Shown here: positions 1 to 9,689 of the stretch, one piece after another
Layout of the letters: each line of letters starts with the position of its first letter
Numbering within the stretch: position 1 is the stretch's first letter
Assembly (NCBI GenBank): GCA_038380435.1
Contig: JAWZYU010000019.1
Location: forward strand, 18,129,801-18,193,800
DNA: 64,000 nt
Direction of reading: 5' to 3'
Origin: Ryuthela nishihirai
Lineage: Eukaryota > Arthropoda > Arachnida > Araneae > Heptathelidae
Program-made: the position numbers and the translations under genes
Notes under the pieces: generated by a model
Told to the model about the DNA's origin: nothing
Database searches by the model: none
The model's input: only the letters and a program-made list of their open reading frames with translations

Positions 1-1106
1 CATGCTTGTTGTCACAATAAGCACATGCATATATTTATAACATAATTGGACAATCCTTTTTTGCTTAAGGCGCCATTACAGAATTTTTAGCGCAAACCCC
101 TTGGGTTTCGCGAACCACCAAAATGGGAACCACTGTTGTATGAGAAACAATGACAAGCCCATTACAGCTTTCAGGTTATGTCCGTCCTTTGTGTATGGGG
201 AGTAACTTTTTTCCCTTAAAAAAATGCATGATTTGGCATCATTGCCAGGGAGATAACATCCCCCATGTGTTTACTGATAATATGGGTATCCGAGTACAGT
301 AGAACTACGATCAATCTACCTGCATGTGGCTCGGGAACATCGAAATATCGGATATTTGACAGAAAATGTAGATAATTAAGAAAGTCTGGGGAAAAAATGA
401 AAATGTAATGTAATCCTGAGTAATTAAGGGAAACGTAAACAAAAAAACCATGTTAATAAGGCATAATGATAAAATTATAATGAGAGAGTTATTCCTCATA
501 GTGAATAGCTGTCAAAGAGAATTAACATCATCTTAACACTGTAAAGCAGCTGCTACAATGAAGCGTAATATAATTCAATCAAATGTTCTCCTTTTGTATA
601 ACAGTGATTTCAGCTGTAAATAATCGGAATAATTTTTCCGTCCATGACGAAAACTTTTAAGAAACTTTTTAGGGTGCAATTAATCAGGAAAAAGGAGGGC
701 ACCATTGCGAAAGTAAATATCTTATATTAAATTTTACTGAAAAAAATTAATGCTAAAATTGAAACTTTATTGATTGTAATCTACTGTTTTTCCTCTAAGA
801 TGTTTTTACCACTATCATGAAGGAGTTTGGAGGAGAAGGGTTAGGAAAAGTAGCTCTATCACTGTGTGGCAGCTGTAACAAAATTCTACACTCAACACTG
901 ACCGGTTAAAACAATAATTTATAGTCGTTTAATCGAGGTCGCATTGTTTGTCAACAACCTGTCCCCTCCTAAAAAGCTATCCTGGCTAACCCCCTGCTCA
1001 GAACACACCTTCCCTTCCGTTAATGAAATCAATTAAATATCTTCTTACCTAAGGATTGTAAATAATAATTTAGGATAACTCATAAAAAAATGCCAGGCAG
1101 TAGTTC
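1..1106. other. AT-rich stretch, no gene recognised
   Basis: No coding region, repeat or RNA gene can be supported here. The only open frames are short, low-complexity and AT-rich. Confidence 0.5.
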
Positions 1107-2462
1107 CCACAGAGCAGTGGTTCTCAAACTTTCCTATACCACTGACAACAAAGGTGTAGACTGTCAACCTAACACGGACCACCTACTTTGGCACCTCTTC
1201 CATTCTAGTACCAAAATGTAGGAAAAATGATTTAACAACTCATTAAAATGCATTGTCATCATAAAAACTTGTTATTAAAGTTATTTCATTGTAGAAAAGT
1301 TAAAAATAAATAAGAAAAAAGTGCTGGTTTTTATTATATTTCAAACCACAAAAGAGCATGGCAAACATTAAACAGAAAAGAACAAACCACATTATCAAGT
1401 TTTAGAACTAGGCATCTCAAATCAATGAAAATACTTGATGGCACAAAAGTCTGTACAAAATGTAATGCAAAAGAATCAACACCAAACCACATCTTTCGAT
1501 ATATAGGAGTCAATAAGAAAATAATTCAAGATGATGAACAAAAGTTAATAAGTGAATTAAAAAAATATAACCTCATGGAACTGTTTAAGACTAAGGGATA
1601 AGAAACAACAACAGCATAATTATTTTTAGAATTAAAATAGTATTAGCACATTTCAAGAGAGTAAATAAACGAATAAATTTTTTATTCTCCGTTTCAATGT
1701 GAAGAATGATGTTGCTTGCAATCTTTGACCAGTTTGGTTACATCAGGTGCAATGGAAGATATTTCAGTTTTAAGTCAGGGTCAACATTAAGCCTGTTCCT
1801 TTTGACACTTTTTTGTCCAACCAGGGCAGAAAATCCTATTTCACAATCGTACGTTGTGGGAAACGGTAGCAGGTGCTTGGTGGCATTGTTGGTGAGTTCA
1901 GGGTACTCTGATTTCACATGGATTCAGAAGTGTGTGAGGGATTTCTCACTAAACGCGATTTTCAGTGCTCCATCAGATGTCAATTCAATAAGCTGATCAC
2001 ACATACGAGCTGAAAGGCCGAAGGACTCAATCACAGATGCAGCACTGAAAAGATTCCTAATCCATTCCTTACTTTCATCAGGATCTGGAAAATATTTTTT
2101 ATGCTATCTTGCAGAGTTGTTATGTGGTTCTGAAATAATTGTACTAATTCATCATCGATTAGTTCTCCTGAACACTGCAAAAAAAAATCAAGTGCAGAAA
2201 ATGAATCATACTCCCAACGACCAAGCCGTTTAACTCCAAAGTTCACATTTCTGTAGAAATGCTTTTATTTTATCTTGCACTTTAAAAATGGTTACATCGC
2301 GCACCTGAAGTGACAGATTTAGGCTGTTCAGAATGCTGAAAACATCGCTGAGATATGTCAGCTGCGCTAGTCACTTGAAATCGTGGAAAAGAGATTTACT
2401 TACTTTATCAGTGTCATGAAGGAAGATCTTGATCTCATCCCTCAGTTCGAAAACTCTTGAAA

Positions 2463-2754
2463 GCACTCCGCAAAATTCCCCTCCCTGCTCACGGTCAGTA
2501 AGGAACACCGAAGACCCCCGTCCGTCGGATGGGACGTTAAGCCGTGGCTCCGTGTGCGGGAGAACCATACCTTTTGCACGTTAAGGAACACGCTAGATGG
2601 ACTTGACGGGAGGCTACCATCTGTCTCCCAACAGCTGTTCCAGTGGGTCCCTTCCCGAACCTTCTCTGAGCCTTCGGGGTCCATGTGACCTGGCCATTTA
2701 GCCCATGGTGTGCAAAAAAAGTGCCGCTCAGAGATAAAACAACTCAACCCAATT
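2463..2754 (+). mobile_element. SINE-B, 5'-truncated, inside the hAT
   Basis: Matches the full SINE-B at 45148-45545 from its 'CGCAAAATTCCCC' segment to the 3' end, including GGATGGGACGTTAAGCCGTG and TTTAGCCCATGGTGTGC, and ends in ACAACTCAACCC. It lacks the tRNA-like head. It separates the two halves of the hAT transposase. A short TTGAAA repeat (2457-2462 and 2755-2760) may be the target duplication. Confidence 0.88.
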
Positions 2755-3593
2755 TTGAAACCTCTTTCCCCCTTGACAACCACCGTACTTCGGTGTGGAA
2801 AAGTAAATTTTTATGCACACTTCCCATTTCTTCGCACAATACAATAAAAAGGCGAGAGTCCATTGACCGTAATTTAATTAAATTAACCACTTTAACTACT
2901 TGTTTCGATACAAGATCCAGTTCAGAAGGCATTCCTTTTATCGTTAACTGTTCTCTGTGGATAAAACAGTGAGTTGAACTACACTCTGGCACTAACTATT
3001 TTATCTTTTCTGTAAAACCCTTTCTTTTCCCAGACAAAGCTGGCGCACTGTCAGTACTGACTCCGACACATTTTTTCCAATCCAAATTGTGTGTTATGAA
3101 ATAATCATTAACCATACCAAAAATATCATCTCCTGTACTGTGAGTTTTTAAAGATAAACGAAACGAAACGTCATCATGAACTTCATTTTGGTAAATGTAT
3201 CTTACATATACTAAACGTTGACACAAGTTTTCTACGTCCGTGCTTTCGCGCAACTGTAAAGCAAAATCACTACTACCACGCACACGTGTGATTAATTGCT
3301 CCTCCACATTAGATACCAAAGATGTTATGCGACACTGAATTGTATCATTCGACAAAGGAATCTTGTCTATTGCTCGCCGTGCCTTTTTCCCCAAGCAAAA
3401 TATTCACCACCAATTTATCCGCTGGCTTTACAAGAGTTTCAGCGACGGTATGCCCTTGACGAGTTTTTGCTACAAGTAAAGCCACTTGGAATGATGCATC
3501 TGTAGTTTTCCTCTCTTCCGCACCCGTAGCAACAGAAGTCATTGATTTCTGTGATGACAGAATCACTTTACGTTTGTTTTGAAAATATTCAAC

Positions 3594-3752
3594 AACCGGG
3601 TTCGAGCCCCGGGTAAGGCATGGATGTGTGTCGTTTTTCTGCTGAGATCCTGCCATCCTCTCAGATCTTCTACTATGGCATATAAACTGACCAGGCTCCT
3701 GTCAGACCTCTGTGGCAAGCAGCTGCTTGAGGGGGTATTTAATTTTTTTTTT
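3594..3752 (+). mobile_element. SINE-A, 5'-truncated, inside the hAT
   Basis: Starts at the Pol III box B-like GGGTTCGAGCC of the tRNA-derived head and runs through GGCAAGCAGCTGCTTGAG to a T-rich end. The same sequence recurs near 18.7, 20.6, 25.5, 40.7, 53.4, 53.8 and 60.1 kb. It interrupts the hAT transposase just after the BED finger. Confidence 0.85.
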
Positions 3753-4162
3753 ATTTTGTGGGCCAAATCTGCATGTTTTGTTTTAAAATGCCGGAGAAAG
3801 TTTTGAAGGTTTCATCGCGTCGTTAGACAAAGTGTCATAGCACAGAACACAAAGAGGGTTAGGTGCAAGTTGGTCACCGGTCCAATAAAATCCCATTTTC
3901 AGATAATCTTTATCATATTTCCTGTTTACGCATTTCTTTTGTTTTTTCGCGATAACAGAGCAACTGGCTTGAAAACGATCGTCAATGATTTTAGTTTTAA
4001 CAGGCCCATGTGGAGTCGTATCGATTCCACTTATATTCCGTTTCAATAAAACACAATATGATAAACAATAATAATGCCCATGGTATACAATATTTAGGTA
4101 AACCCCACACACACAAAACACATAAGAATAACTAACTGCCGAAAGCAAAGGGCTACTCACTA

Positions 4163-4348
4163 CTGATGTGATTGCTCAAAAAAGTATCCGAACGCTATAT
4201 AGCTGATTACAGAATTCAGAAAAAATACCTGGCAGCGTCATGTGACACGAAGGTTGCCAGTTCACTAATTTCTCAAAAAATCGCTGCCAGATATTTTTTC
4301 TGAATTCTGTAATCAACCATAGCGTTCGGACACTTTTTTGAGTGACTG
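4163..4348. mobile_element. Small inverted-repeat element (Tc1/mariner-type MITE) inside the hAT
   Basis: About 65-bp arms are inverted: 'CTCAAAAAAGTATCCGAACG' near 4173 and its counterpart 'CGTTCGGACACTTTTTTGAG' ending near 4342. The arms also share GATTACAGAATTCAG and CTGGCAGCG. The right end is followed by TA (4349-4350) and the left begins beside TA (4161-4162), which fits a Tc1/mariner-type target. It has no coding capacity. It lies within the hAT, so it is younger than that element. Confidence 0.7.
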
Positions 4349-4703
4349 TACTTGCACATCCTTCAGCACATTTGACCTTGATGGCCCGAACCTCATGGCG
4401 GTGGAGTAGGTACACTCCCAGCTTAGTGCGATAGACCACTGTACACGCCGCTTATCTTAAAGTTGCACTACTTGCGTGTTACAAATACAGATTTTCTACA
4501 GAAAATTGGGAAAATTTCGCGGACCACCTAGGACCTAGCCACGGACCACAGTTTGAGAACCACTGCCATAGAGTGTGGCTTGTCGTGTCCCGAACCTGAG
4601 AGGTCTGCAATAAAAGATATTCACTTGCCATTATAAGGCTGCCACTAGTGGCTGATTCCATAATGACAGGATTTAGCATCCACAATCGAGGATAACTGAT
4701 CAG

Positions 4704-4775
4704 CAGCCGGTAGCTCAGCTGTCAGACCACTGGCATGTCACCAGGAGGACGTGGGTTCAGATCCCACCCAGCTTA
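4704..4775 (+). repeat. tRNA-like segment, probably a SINE head
   Basis: GGTAGCTCAGCTG resembles Pol III box A, and GGGTTCAGATCC resembles box B, at tRNA-like spacing with a matching T-arm (GTGGG/CCCAC). The anticodon arm does not fold well: no pyrimidine-U before a plausible anticodon and weak stem pairing. It is followed by an A/T-rich tandem 'TGTTATTACTGTGTTCTGATT'-like tail. A functional tRNA is unlikely. Confidence 0.4.
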
Positions 4776-4937
4776 AGACAATTTTTCCTCCATGTCACGT
4801 TAACCTACCACATAATACTGTTTAAAATGTTGTTACTGTGTTCTGATTTAAAATGTTATTACTGTGTTCTGATTTAAAATGTTATTAATGTGTTTATTAT
4901 ACAACAAACATTTTACAGTGAAAAATTAAACAGTGAA

Positions 4938-5011
4938 GAATGCTCACAAAAATTAGGGGATATTTCAAAATGAATATAAAGCGATGAAATATCTCCTAAT
5001 TTTGTGAGCAG
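4938..5011. mobile_element. Short foldback element, mariner-MITE-like
   Basis: TGCTCACAAAAATTAGGGGA (4941) is inverted at 4984-5010 (TCCTAATTTTGTGAGCA), leaving a loop of only about 16 bases. A TA follows the right arm. It is probably a tiny non-autonomous relic. Confidence 0.55.
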
Positions 5012-5435
5012 TATAGATGTATGCATGAATTTTGACTCTGCGTTTCTTGACTATCTCTGCCATTTGCTTTCTTTCTTATGGGAAAATTATGCTTATTTAG
5101 GCGGCTATTTTTCAGATTACCAACCCCACATAAATCGGGAGCCGACCGGAACAGGAAAATGAGTCTCATTGTTCCCTGCATTTAGCAAACGCAACAAGTG
5201 AAGATCAGAAATATTCAAAATTCTGAACAATGCAAGTGAAAAACAATTAACGAGTTAAAAAACGTCTGCTTCTTAAGATAACAGATTTGTCGTCGTTATT
5301 GGCAAAGTGAGTATTGTGCTATTTTGGTTTCCGTAATTCGTTTATTTGCATTTGCATTAAGAAGAAAACACTTGCGATATTTTAGTGATTTATAGTATAC
5401 AATTAGCGACTTATTTTGATTGGATAATCTGCACA
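5012..5435. other. Upstream region of the tail-anchored ORF
   Basis: No repeat or gene recognised. It should contain the 5' UTR and promoter of the ORF at 5436 if that ORF is expressed. No convincing TATA box at a fixed spacing was seen. Confidence 0.3.
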
Positions 5436-5963
5436 ATGGCAGAAAGAGCACATGGTACGCGAGAAACGACGCTACAACGCGTCTTTCAGTTCCTTCGCAG
5501 ACAGCGAGGAAAATCAAGAAGAAGATGGAGATGTTTGAAATGCAGTTTATGCTGCTGCATTAAGGGTGAATCATCAGATAATGATGATGAAAGGTATGCT
5601 CCCTCACAATCCAGTGAAAGAGTAGATGAAGTGGAGGAAGAAACTGTTGAAATGGAAGAGGCAAGAAAAGATCCTCACGTTTCAAGTCTTTCACTCGCAT
5701 GTAGTTCCAGCAATATGACAGAAGAGTCCGGTTCCCATAGATGGGAATGTCAATCTCCAGCAGATTCTGCACAAGAGGGAGTTTGGGAACTGGCAACGGA
5801 ACATGGAATTATCTTGAGACGAAAAAAGAACGTTATTTATGTTCCGAAGAGCAGAGGCTTTTCGTGTTACTTGGGAGATATCATTTCTTTTGCAGTTTTC
5901 GCTTTTATGGCCTGTGTCATAATTGTCAACATCTTGGTAGATCGTATCCGACACAGAAAATGA
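5436..5963 (+). CDS. Putative tail-anchored membrane protein, unknown family (175 aa)
   Basis: I do not recognise the family. The ATG at 5436 is chosen because it has A at -3 and G at +4, a strong animal start context. The open frame extends 17 codons upstream but only from a GTG. The protein has four visible parts. Residues 11-45 are basic, with a cysteine cluster (C33, C36, C39-41) that could be lipid-modified or bind metal. Residues 46-80 are strongly acidic. Residues 81-127 are Ser-rich with a few acidic positions. One hydrophobic helix at about 146-168 (ISFAVFAFMACVIIVNILV) ends six residues before a basic tail (RIRHRK). A single C-terminal helix with no signal peptide suggests a tail-anchored protein of the ER or mitochondrial outer membrane, cytosol-facing; that is inference. 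It is the only long ORF here without transposon motifs. The frame has no intron and an A-rich tract follows at 6046-6081, so a retrocopy is possible. Confidence 0.6.
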   Translation: MAERAHGTRETTLQRVFQFLRRQRGKSRRRWRCLKCSLCCCIKGESSDNDDERYAPSQSSERVDEVEEETVEMEEARKDPHVSSLSLACSSSNMTEESGSHRWECQSPADSAQEGVWELATEHGIILRRKKNVIYVPKSRGFSCYLGDIISFAVFAFMACVIIVNILVDRIRHRK

Positions 5964-6039
5964 TAATGATGAAGAACTAATAATGAAGGAAAGATAAAAG
6001 AAAATATAATTAGATCAACAACAAAATGTGAAAAGAAAG

Positions 6040-6085
6040 AGAAATAAGAAAAAAAAAAGAAAAAAAAAAAGGAGAAAAAAAATGT
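6040..6085 (+). repeat. A-rich tract 3' of the ORF
   Basis: Two long A runs (about 6049-6059 and 6061-6070) separated by G begin about 80 bases after the stop at 5963. It could be a decayed poly(A) tail of a retrocopy or a simple A-rich repeat. No AATAAA lies between the stop and this tract. Confidence 0.5.
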
Positions 6086-6235
6086 CTCCCCTAAAATCCA
6101 TCCTCAGACGTCCCCGAATCGTAGGAGACGGGCAACATCCAATATCTGTTGATTCCTTTCTAGAATTCATTTCATCTTTGAGGTAAACCTCAGATAATGG
6201 ATGGCTAACATGAGGCTCTGGTACAACCCATGTTA

Positions 6236-6560
6236 TATAAATACATATTATACATACATATATATATGCACACACTGCATATCAAACATACATACATATC
6301 TCGTACATAGATATATACATACATACATGCATATCTCGTACATAGTTATATACATACATACATGCATATCTCGTACATAGATATATACATACATACATGC
6401 ATATCGTACATAGATATATACATATATACGTGCATATCGTACATAAATACATATCATACCTGAATATATGTTATATACACATATGCAATACATACATATA
6501 TACATACATACGCGAATATGTACACATACATACATATATACATACATATCACATATGCAT
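6236..6560. repeat. TACA-rich microsatellite with an embedded ~35-bp minisatellite
   Basis: CATA/TACA units are interspersed with GCATATCTCGTACATAGA, which recurs about every 35 bases at roughly 6295-6440. Open frames here are low-complexity (Tyr/Val/Cys/Ile) and not coding. Confidence 0.85.
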
Positions 6561-7614
6561 TTCACACTGATGCATCCTAAGACTTGTATACAGAAATGGA
6601 TGTCGCTAATCATATATTTAATTCTTATATTGTTAATTATAATACTTTTACGACAAAATTAAATAAAAATTAATACTATTTTTAACGAAAAATATTAGAA
6701 ACTGAAAGTTCGTGGGGAACATCATTTATTAAAGATAAGAATGCATAGAGAAGTATCAGAAGTGGCATGGTGCTTGTTTTTAATCACTAAGAGTGTTTAA
6801 AAGATTGCAATTATAATAAAAAGTTTTGTTTTGCTTTTTTTTTTTTCCATTATTGCAAGAATTGTTTGAAATATAAATTATTCTTAGCACGGAATTATCT
6901 CTAGAGCTTGTATTAGAAAAGATTGGCCAAACGGCATCCAGTCCCCATGTTAAGACTCACAAAGGGGTGGGGTGTGTGCCCTCCCCCCCACACCTTTGGC
7001 CTGAGTATGATTAGATTGCGTAGGTTTATTTTTCACTTTCGAAACAGTAATTTTTAGTGCTTTTAAAAAGAAACTTTTAACTCTAAGTTAAATTAGTTTC
7101 AGAGAAGTATTTTAATTGAAATATTGAGTTATTTATGCATAAATTGAAATATTTTGAAAAGTTGCAAAACTTTCGTTATAGGAGTAAAGCATTTTGAAAG
7201 GCTGATGCAATGTCCTTGTATCTTCTATCTGTCATTAGTAATATGTCCATACTTAATAGAAAATATATATAATACGGCATGAGACTTTAGCAAAAATTAT
7301 AAAGCTTTATAATATTTATGTTTTGCTTAATTACATGTCGTAGATAAATCGTAGATAATTTGTTATATATTAGATAATCGTAGATATTTTGTTGTCACAT
7401 ATCATATAGTTAGCAGATAATAACATCTCTAATATATAATTATTCATAAGTGCTTAATTCCTCTCACAATAAATCAATCTCACATGAGGCCAGACTCGAA
7501 CCTCGAGCCCACTCCTGCTTCTGGTCCCAACAGACGCCATCCCCTCTTCAACGTTTACACTCCTATACTTCAATAGTGTTACGAAGTGAGAGAAATAAAA
7601 TTTGTGGTGATATC
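6561..7614. other. AT-rich stretch; weak tRNA-like T-arm near 7490-7520
   Basis: No gene supported. On the minus strand, GAGGTTCGAGTCTGGCC near 7490-7506 resembles a tRNA T-arm, but no matching box A or cloverleaf was found; it may be a SINE scrap. Confidence 0.35.
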
Positions 7615-7774
7615 GTGATTGATAGAATATGTAGGAAAGAGATTAGGAGAAAGATCGAAAATTAAAGCCACAGATAGAAAACGTGAGGGGGAGTGTGATT
7701 GATAGAATATGTAGGAAAGAGATTAGGAGAAAGATCGAAAATTAAAGCCACAGATAGAAAACGTGAGGGGGAGT
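7615..7774 (+). repeat. Perfect 80-bp tandem duplication
   Basis: The 80 bases from 7615 (GTGATTGATAGAATATGTAG...) to 7694 are repeated base for base at 7695-7774. No divergence was seen, so the duplication is very recent or an assembly effect. Confidence 0.95.
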
Positions 7775-8180
7775 CAGATTGAGATGATAGAGGGATTGAA
7801 GGAAATGTTAGGTGAGAGAAGGAGAAGGATTGGTAATTGGGAGAGACCTATGGAACTTCAAAAGGAATTCGCAATATACCTTATAGCATTATGCCATTCA
7901 ACTATAGATGGAAAGGGAATTTTAACATCTTGTGTTTGTCCATTGCACTGAGGGAGATTTTCTCAGCTTGTTGGCTCCTCCCCTTCGTTAAGAAAGGTCA
8001 CCTTCACTGTCTAACAAAATGGGCATAGAAGGAAATGGTAGTAATCTTCACGTGCACACAGGAATCCCCTCAGCTGATGAGAAAAGAATCTGTCACGTGG
8101 TCTCTTTTCATCACTCTGCCTTGAGACTTAAGATTTGGCCATTGAGAATAATGGACAAGGGAAAACTACACTCAGATACA

Positions 8181-8753
8181 CACTGGTGTCCATAAATTAA
8201 GGAAAATCCCTAAGTTAAGTCAATAGGAAGCTAACGTCAAAACTCTGTAACTTCTAAAATAAGTTTTTGGTTTTGAAAAATGTGATTGTAGATAAAGATC
8301 TCAATCAAATAAATTAATATTTCGATTTTCAAAAATATTCATTCAGTATTTAATGAGTTATGGAAGTTTGAGTATTTAACAACAGCAATGCCAGTCTTAA
8401 GAAACTTATACAAAACTGAAGAATAGTGAAAGAATTCTTTGCACAAAGTTCTAAAATACAAACTTATTTTATTAAACGCTTTGTTACAATACTGATTACT
8501 AAGTTTTAATTAACTTTTGAAGTCAATTTTTGTGGCTGACATTGTTTTACTGCTAAATATTCAAACTTCCATAACTCATTAAATGCTGAACGAATATTGT
8601 TGAAAATCGAGATATTGATTTATTTGATTGAGACCTTTATCTGCAATCACATTTTTCAAAACAAAAAGAAAATATTTTAGAAGTTATAGAGCTTAGATAT
8701 TAGCTTCCCATTGACTTAACATAGGGATTTTCCTTCATTTATGGAAACCAGTG
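8181..8753. mobile_element. Foldback/MITE with ~200-bp inverted arms
   Basis: The left end CACTGGTGTCCATAAATTAA (8181) is inverted at the right end (ATGGAAACCAGTG, ending 8753, followed by TA). The arms extend about 200 bp on each side. For example, CATAACTCATTAAATGCTGA near 8570 is the inverse of sequence near 8345-8365. The arms are partly diverged. There is no transposase. TA at the right border suggests a Tc1/mariner-type origin. A more decayed relative lies near 41.9-42.3 kb. Confidence 0.8.
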
Positions 8754-8755
8754 TA

Positions 8756-9660
8756 TTTGAAGGATGTTATTCTCATTAATAATAGTAGTAGTCTTCATTT
8801 TCATTCATATTACTCACGATACACTACAATTATTGATAAGATATTTTCGGAAATTCACAACACCACAAGAGTTCAAAGACTCGCACGTGTGATACCAGGT
8901 CAATAAACACATAAATGGACATTAAATGCAACATTTTTAATATATTACAATATTAATACTTTCTATCATGCTCACATCAATAATATAGAAAGTAACAGAT
9001 TTACTGAAATAACTGTATTCGCAATAATTATTTCATTCAAATTTTTAACGTCTGAAAGAGAGATCAAAAGAAAGAAGAAAAATGTTAGAAGATCAGAAAT
9101 ATAGGAACAGTGCCTCTAATTTTAAAATTTTTCCTATATCTTAATATCATAAATCCAATTTAATAGTTTTCGTGAAAAACGTAAGTAGATTTATTTCATC
9201 TTTTACGATTTCTGGTAAACTATTGAATATTTTTGGCGCCAAATATATATAATATTTTTGGGTAATGGTTTTCCTCAGAAGTGGTACAATAATATTAATA
9301 TGTGTACTTGTTCCCATATTTTGTATTACTATTTTAATGTCACTTTCTCTGTAATTATTTTAAATATAAGATTATATTATAAACATAAATTTTCAGTAAT
9401 GGTAAAATTAGTAGATCATTATAAAAACATTTAACGCTATCATATCCTCTTTTTCTTAATATACATCAAATTACTTTGTTTTGGATACTAACCAAATGAA
9501 TTAACGTTGCTGTAAACACATTCCTCCCCAATATATTATTCCGTAATATAAATATGAGTTAATCCAAGCATTATATACAAACTTTAAAACTGCAAAATTA
9601 ACAAAATATCAAATATAAAGGAATTTTGGAATTATTTCACTAATCTTTTTGTCAAATATT
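8756..9660. other. AT-rich stretch, nothing recognised
   Basis: No gene, RNA or clear repeat could be supported. Confidence 0.4.
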
Positions 9661-9689
9661 TGATATGTTCATCCCAATTCAACCGACTG

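Larger units (their letters stand above)
1695..4160 (-). pseudogene. hAT transposase, BED-finger type, disrupted
   Basis: Read on the minus strand from about 4160 downward, the N-terminal part carries a BED-type zinc-finger segment with LCVLCYDTLSNDAMKPSKL (about 3795-3870). After SINE-A comes VEYFQNKRKVILSS (about 3555-3600). The core then includes CVGVSTDSAPALSGKRKGF (about 3000-3070), a signature of ZBED5/SCAND3-like hAT transposases. TEVRWLSRGKEVSK and VFELRDEIKIFL are split by SINE-B at 2463-2754. The C-terminal dimerisation part, YPELTNNATKHLLPFPTTY then DCEIGFSAL, lies at about 1810-1900. It is preceded in frame by a stop where a Trp is expected (HF-stop-IHVKSEYP). Frameshifts and stops make it a pseudogene. 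A domesticated host gene is unlikely because the element keeps its terminal repeats and target duplication. Confidence 0.88.
1115..4565 (-). mobile_element. hAT DNA transposon (ZBED5/SCAND3-like), decayed, with three nested insertions
   Basis: The left end begins CAGTGGTTCTCAAACT at 1115 and the right end finishes with its inverted copy AGTTTGAGAACCACTG at 4565, so the terminal inverted repeats are still obvious. The flanks are an 8-bp target duplication with one mismatch: CCACAGAG (1107-1114) and CCATAGAG (4566-4573). Eight-base duplications plus this terminus are characteristic of the hAT superfamily. The interior on the minus strand encodes a broken BED-finger transposase. Two SINEs (about 2463-2754 and 3594-3752) and a small inverted-repeat element (4163-4348) sit inside it. 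Copy ends and target duplication are seen directly; the family assignment is from the protein motifs. Confidence 0.9.

Noticed and set aside
3783..4160. Domesticated ZBED host gene
   Set aside because: Terminal repeats, 8-bp target duplication, stops and nested SINEs show an ordinary dead transposon.
4704..4775. Functional tRNA gene
   Set aside because: Box A and box B are present, but anticodon stem and loop are non-canonical.
5385..5435. Longer start for the tail-anchored ORF
   Set aside because: The upstream start is GTG, and the ATG at 5436 has a strong context.
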